Shown: positions 50,050 through 52,459 of the stretch, piece after piece | How the letters are laid out: the number at the start of each line of letters is the position of its first letter | How positions within the stretch are numbered: the first letter of the stretch is position 1 | IMG/VR virus record: IMGVR_UViG_3300009155_004654 | Coordinates: 1 to 52,459 of that record | Source of the DNA: a virus | Direction: 5' to 3' (one strand) | DNA: 52,459 nucleotides | Notes under the pieces: model-generated | Told to the model about the DNA's origin: nothing | Databases searched by the model: none | What the model saw: only the letters and a program-made list of their open reading frames with translations | Made by a program: the position numbers and the translations under genes

Positions 50050-50732
50050 AAACTTGTCTTGTTATGATTCATTTAGGTCTTGGAGATCTGATATTGTGTA
50101 ATGGTCTTATACGAGAGATAAAGAAACAAAATGATTTTGTATTTGTACCAATAAAATCACATAATTTATTTAATTTTAAAGATTTATTTAAAGACGATAA
50201 AGAAATAAAGCCTTTAATTGCAAATACAGATAAAGAAGCTTTTAATTATTCAAATGGATTATTTGATTCAATAATAAAAACTGGTATTTTTTGCGAAAGT
50301 AAACATAAAATTTATGAAGATTTTTGTGAACAATTTTATTACCAAGCAAAAGTAGATTATAATAAAAGATGGGATAATTTTTATTATAAAAGTAATACAA
50401 CAAAACAAGATGAATTATACAATAAAATGGTAACTAATGATGAATATGTATTTGTTCATCAAGACATAGAAAGAAATTTAATAATTAATAAAACATTTTC
50501 TAATGCAATATCTGCAAATCATAAATTTTCTCAAGAAAGTCAATATTCAATATTTGATTATCTAAAAATATTAGAAAATGCAAAAGAAATACACTGTATT
50601 GATAGTTCCTTTGCTTGCTTTATCGATCATATTGAAACTTTAAAAGATAAACCAAAATTTATTCATCGTTATGTTAGAAAATATAATGAAAATCCAACCT
50701 ATAAAAATAATTGGATAATTATAAATGAATAA
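50046..50732 (+). CDS. GT9/heptosyltransferase-like protein
   Basis: This 228-residue protein begins MKTCLVMIHLGLGDLILCNGLIREI, the typical opening of ADP-heptose-LPS heptosyltransferases. A later ENAKEIHCIDSSFACFIDHI corresponds to the second nucleotide-binding segment. It is shorter than classical WaaC/WaaF (about 320), so the protein is reduced. Next to heptose-activating genes, a heptosyltransferase-type role is reasonable. Confidence 0.6.
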   Translation: MKTCLVMIHLGLGDLILCNGLIREIKKQNDFVFVPIKSHNLFNFKDLFKDDKEIKPLIANTDKEAFNYSNGLFDSIIKTGIFCESKHKIYEDFCEQFYYQAKVDYNKRWDNFYYKSNTTKQDELYNKMVTNDEYVFVHQDIERNLIINKTFSNAISANHKFSQESQYSIFDYLKILENAKEIHCIDSSFACFIDHIETLKDKPKFIHRYVRKYNENPTYKNNWIIINE

Positions 50733-51135
50733 TAAAATATTTACTAATGGATGTTTTGACCTTTTACACTTAGGTCATATAGAATTGCTTAAATATGCTA
50801 AATCATTAGGTGATTATCTTGTTGTTGGTCTTAATAGCGATCAAAGTGTAAAAAAAATAAAAGGTGATTCAAGGCCCATTAATAATGAATTTACAAGAAA
50901 AACAATTTTAGAATCTTTAAAATTTGTTGATGAAGTTATAATATTTAATGAACCAACACCTTTAAATTTGATACAAAGAATACAACCACAAATAATTGTA
51001 AAAGGTGGAGATTATAAAAAAGAAGAAGTAGTAGGATATGAATATGAAAAACTTGGATTACTAGAGGTTAAAATATTTAATTATGTCAGCAACAATTCAA
51101 CAACTGAAATCATTAAACGTATTAGTAATAGGTGA
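50725..51135 (+). CDS. HldE C-terminal-like heptose-1-phosphate nucleotidyltransferase
   Basis: This 136-residue protein has FTNGCFDLLHLGHIE (HLGH at 15-18), VVGLNSDQSVKKIKG, RPINNEFTRKTILESLKFVDEVIIF and the NNSTTEIIKRI end. These motifs are those of the RfaE/HldE adenylyltransferase domain, which makes ADP-heptose from heptose-1-phosphate. In Enterobacteria the two domains are fused; here kinase and transferase are separate genes in reversed order and overlap by 53 bases. Confidence 0.82.
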   Translation: MNNKIFTNGCFDLLHLGHIELLKYAKSLGDYLVVGLNSDQSVKKIKGDSRPINNEFTRKTILESLKFVDEVIIFNEPTPLNLIQRIQPQIIVKGGDYKKEEVVGYEYEKLGLLEVKIFNYVSNNSTTEIIKRISNR

Positions 51136-51853
51136 TTACTGTATAGATCAATTTAGCTATGGTAGCTGCCTGCGGCTAAGCCCAGAAGCACCAGTTCCAG
51201 TATTTGATATAAAATATACAAATAAAATGGAAGGTATGGTTGGTAATGTATATAAAAATTTACAAAATTTAGGTTTAAATGTATTTTTAATAAAAAATGA
51301 AGAAACAGTAATAAAAACTAGATTTGTAGATTTAAAAACTAAACAGCATCTATTAAGAGTTGATGAAAGTAATATAATTAAAAAAATTGATATAAATAAT
51401 ATAAAATCATTTAAATATGATGCAGTAGTAATATCTGATTATGATAAAGGATTTATTACTAATGATATTATACCAAATTTACTAGCATTATTTAATTGTC
51501 CAATTTTTGTTGATAGTAAAAAAACAGATTTAAGTAAATACGAAAATTGTATTATTAAAATAAACGAAACAGAACATAGTAAAGTTCAAAAATATCCAAC
51601 AAACTATAAACTAGTAGTTACTCTTGGAGAAAATGGAGCCTTATATAATAATAAAATTATACCAACAAACAAAGTTCAAGTATTTGATGTTAGTGGTGCT
51701 GGAGATACTTTTATAGCTTCTTTAGTTACTAAGTATCTAATATCTAATGACTTGGAAAAATCTATAAAATTTGCAAATATTTGTTCATCAATAGTTGTTA
51801 CTAAAAGTGGCACAGCTACTATAAATTTTGAGGAAATTATAAATGAAATCTGA
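51083..51853 (+). CDS. HldE N-terminal-like PfkB-family heptose kinase
   Basis: This 256-residue protein has LVIGDYCIDQFSYG, RLSPEAPVPVFDI, and DVSGAGDTFIASLVTKYL, the PfkB signature with the GAGD anion hole and catalytic Asp. The RLSPEAPVPV segment is characteristic of heptose-7-phosphate kinase (HldE N-domain). It is shorter than bacterial copies (about 310). A 53-base overlap with the previous gene is unusually long, but no nearer start gives the first strand. Confidence 0.8.
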   Translation: MSATIQQLKSLNVLVIGDYCIDQFSYGSCLRLSPEAPVPVFDIKYTNKMEGMVGNVYKNLQNLGLNVFLIKNEETVIKTRFVDLKTKQHLLRVDESNIIKKIDINNIKSFKYDAVVISDYDKGFITNDIIPNLLALFNCPIFVDSKKTDLSKYENCIIKINETEHSKVQKYPTNYKLVVTLGENGALYNNKIIPTNKVQVFDVSGAGDTFIASLVTKYLISNDLEKSIKFANICSSIVVTKSGTATINFEEIINEI

Positions 51854-52190
51854 AATACATAAAAAAGGTTGGGGATACGAAAAGTGGATAGTTAATAAAG
51901 AACAATATTGTGGAAAATTACTATTCTTTAACAAAGATAGAAAATGTTCTTGGCATTTTCATAATATAAAAGATGAAGTTTTTTATTTGCAATCTGGAAA
52001 AATATTAGTTAGATATAGTGAAGCAAATGATATTGAGAATGCAAACGAAATTATCCTAAACCAAGGAAATTCTTTCCATGTTTATGTTGGTTTAAGACAC
52101 CAAATGATAGCACTAGAAGATAGTGAGCTGTTTGAATTTTCAACTCAACATTTTGAAGAAGATAGCGTGAGGATTATAAAAGGTGATTGA
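51843..52190 (+). CDS. cupin-domain protein
   Basis: This 115-residue single-domain cupin has SWHFHNIKDEVFYLQSGKI (motif 1 with two His and Glu) and NSFHVYVGLRHQMIAL (motif 2 His). It resembles the cupin domain of mannose-6-phosphate isomerase/mannose-1-phosphate guanylyltransferase type II proteins. A sugar-nucleotide or isomerase role fits its place in the cluster. Confidence 0.75.
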   Translation: MKSEIHKKGWGYEKWIVNKEQYCGKLLFFNKDRKCSWHFHNIKDEVFYLQSGKILVRYSEANDIENANEIILNQGNSFHVYVGLRHQMIALEDSELFEFSTQHFEEDSVRIIKGD

Positions 52191-52459
52191 ACTTATAATA
52201 TTTGATTTAGATGGAGTATTAGTAGATGCTTGCGAGTGGCACAGAGTTGCATTAAATAAAGCACTAAAGCAAGTATGTGATTATGAAATAAGCTTAAATG
52301 ACCATTATAAAGATTATAATGGTATACCAACAAAAATAAAATTAAATAAATTATTTGAAAAAGGTATAGTGAGTTCTAGTGATTTTGTATTAATTGAAAA
52401 ATTAAAACAACATTATACTATTGAATTGATAAACGAAACAGCTTGTATAAGACAAGAAA
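52183..52459 (+). CDS. HAD-family hydrolase, truncated by window end
   Basis: A GTG start overlaps the cupin stop by 8 bases. The translated protein begins VIELIIFDLDGVLVDACEW, the HAD motif I with nucleophile Asp in DLDGV. The following helical cap (HRVALNKALKQV) fits the beta-phosphoglucomutase or phosphatase subgroup. About 92 residues are visible before the window ends. A GmhB-like phosphatase step in heptose activation would fit the context, but is not proven. Confidence 0.75.
   Translation, partial: MIELIIFDLDGVLVDACEWHRVALNKALKQVCDYEISLNDHYKDYNGIPTKIKLNKLFEKGIVSSSDFVLIEKLKQHYTIELINETACIRQE

Noticed and set aside
1-52459. Prophage attachment sites, integrase or insertion sequences
   Set aside because: No integrase, transposase or flanking direct repeats were recognised; the mobile genes seen are free-standing nucleases only.

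Overview
The window looks like part of a large tailed-phage genome (Caudoviricetes, probably a myovirus) from a Gram-negative host. The evidence is a very dense, almost entirely one-directional gene layout, phage-borne tRNAs, several HNH and endonuclease VII-type nucleases, a dCMP deaminase, PhoH, a chitosanase-like lysin, head-core-like coiled-coil genes, lipobox proteins, and a cluster for heptose-type sugar activation. No terminase, capsid, tail or polymerase gene is present, so family-level placement is not possible from this segment.

Layout. (1) 1-2.9 kb: end of a tRNA cluster (Glu, Asn), a free-standing HNH nuclease, a thioredoxin-like protein, an endonuclease VII-like protein and two tandem paralogues with the N-terminal RITE signal. 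(2) 2.9-20.2 kb: an accessory, probably early, region of about 60 very small genes. About 30 encode one family, a short beta-rich SH3/KOW-like protein opening with an (I/V)GD(L/I)V motif. Four more carry retroviral-type CCHC zinc knuckles; a MoxR AAA+ ATPase sits inside. Genes are packed with 1-8 base overlaps, and every one to six genes there is a promoter-like pair TTGACG-N14/15-GTTAAG (24 copies counted). (3) Two gene-free regulatory or origin-like stretches: 15.6-16.2 kb (G-rich elements inside inverted repeats) and 20.2-20.8 kb (AT-rich iteron-like repeats), then a VWA/zinc-peptidase gene that probably partners MoxR. (4) 22.3-39.7 kb: genes whose products start with one of two recurrent leader sequences (LLENW.RFL or RITE.QLR.IIREEL). 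These resemble T4 capsid-targeting sequences in placement and in their L/I-x-E ends. Cargo includes three kinase-fold-like paralogues, a papain-fold-like protein, a possible ADP-ribosyltransferase, a DEDD exonuclease (the only minus-strand gene) and a zinc metallopeptidase. Head-core-like coiled-coil genes and a ligase-like/HxGH nucleotidyltransferase fusion follow. (5) 39.7-46.2 kb: small basic, membrane and lipoprotein genes, a SpoU methyltransferase, a transglycosylase-like lipoprotein, PhoH, an HNH nuclease, a second zinc peptidase and a RecB/Cas4-like nuclease. (6) 46.2 kb to the end: glycosyltransferases plus split HldE-like kinase and nucleotidyltransferase, a cupin and a truncated HAD phosphatase.

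Three promoter types appear to divide the map: TTGACG-N14-GTTAAG over the small-gene region; CTATTTA without a -35, often only 4-6 bases before the start codon (so possibly giving leaderless mRNAs), over the leader-bearing and other presumed late genes; and ordinary sigma70-like TTGACn-N17-TATnnT pairs at a few genes in the right half. My central hypothesis is that the 22-36 kb genes encode a set of proteins packaged in the capsid and injected, while the 3-20 kb genes are a diversified set of early small proteins. Fold and function assignments come from reading motifs by eye and were not checked against any database.
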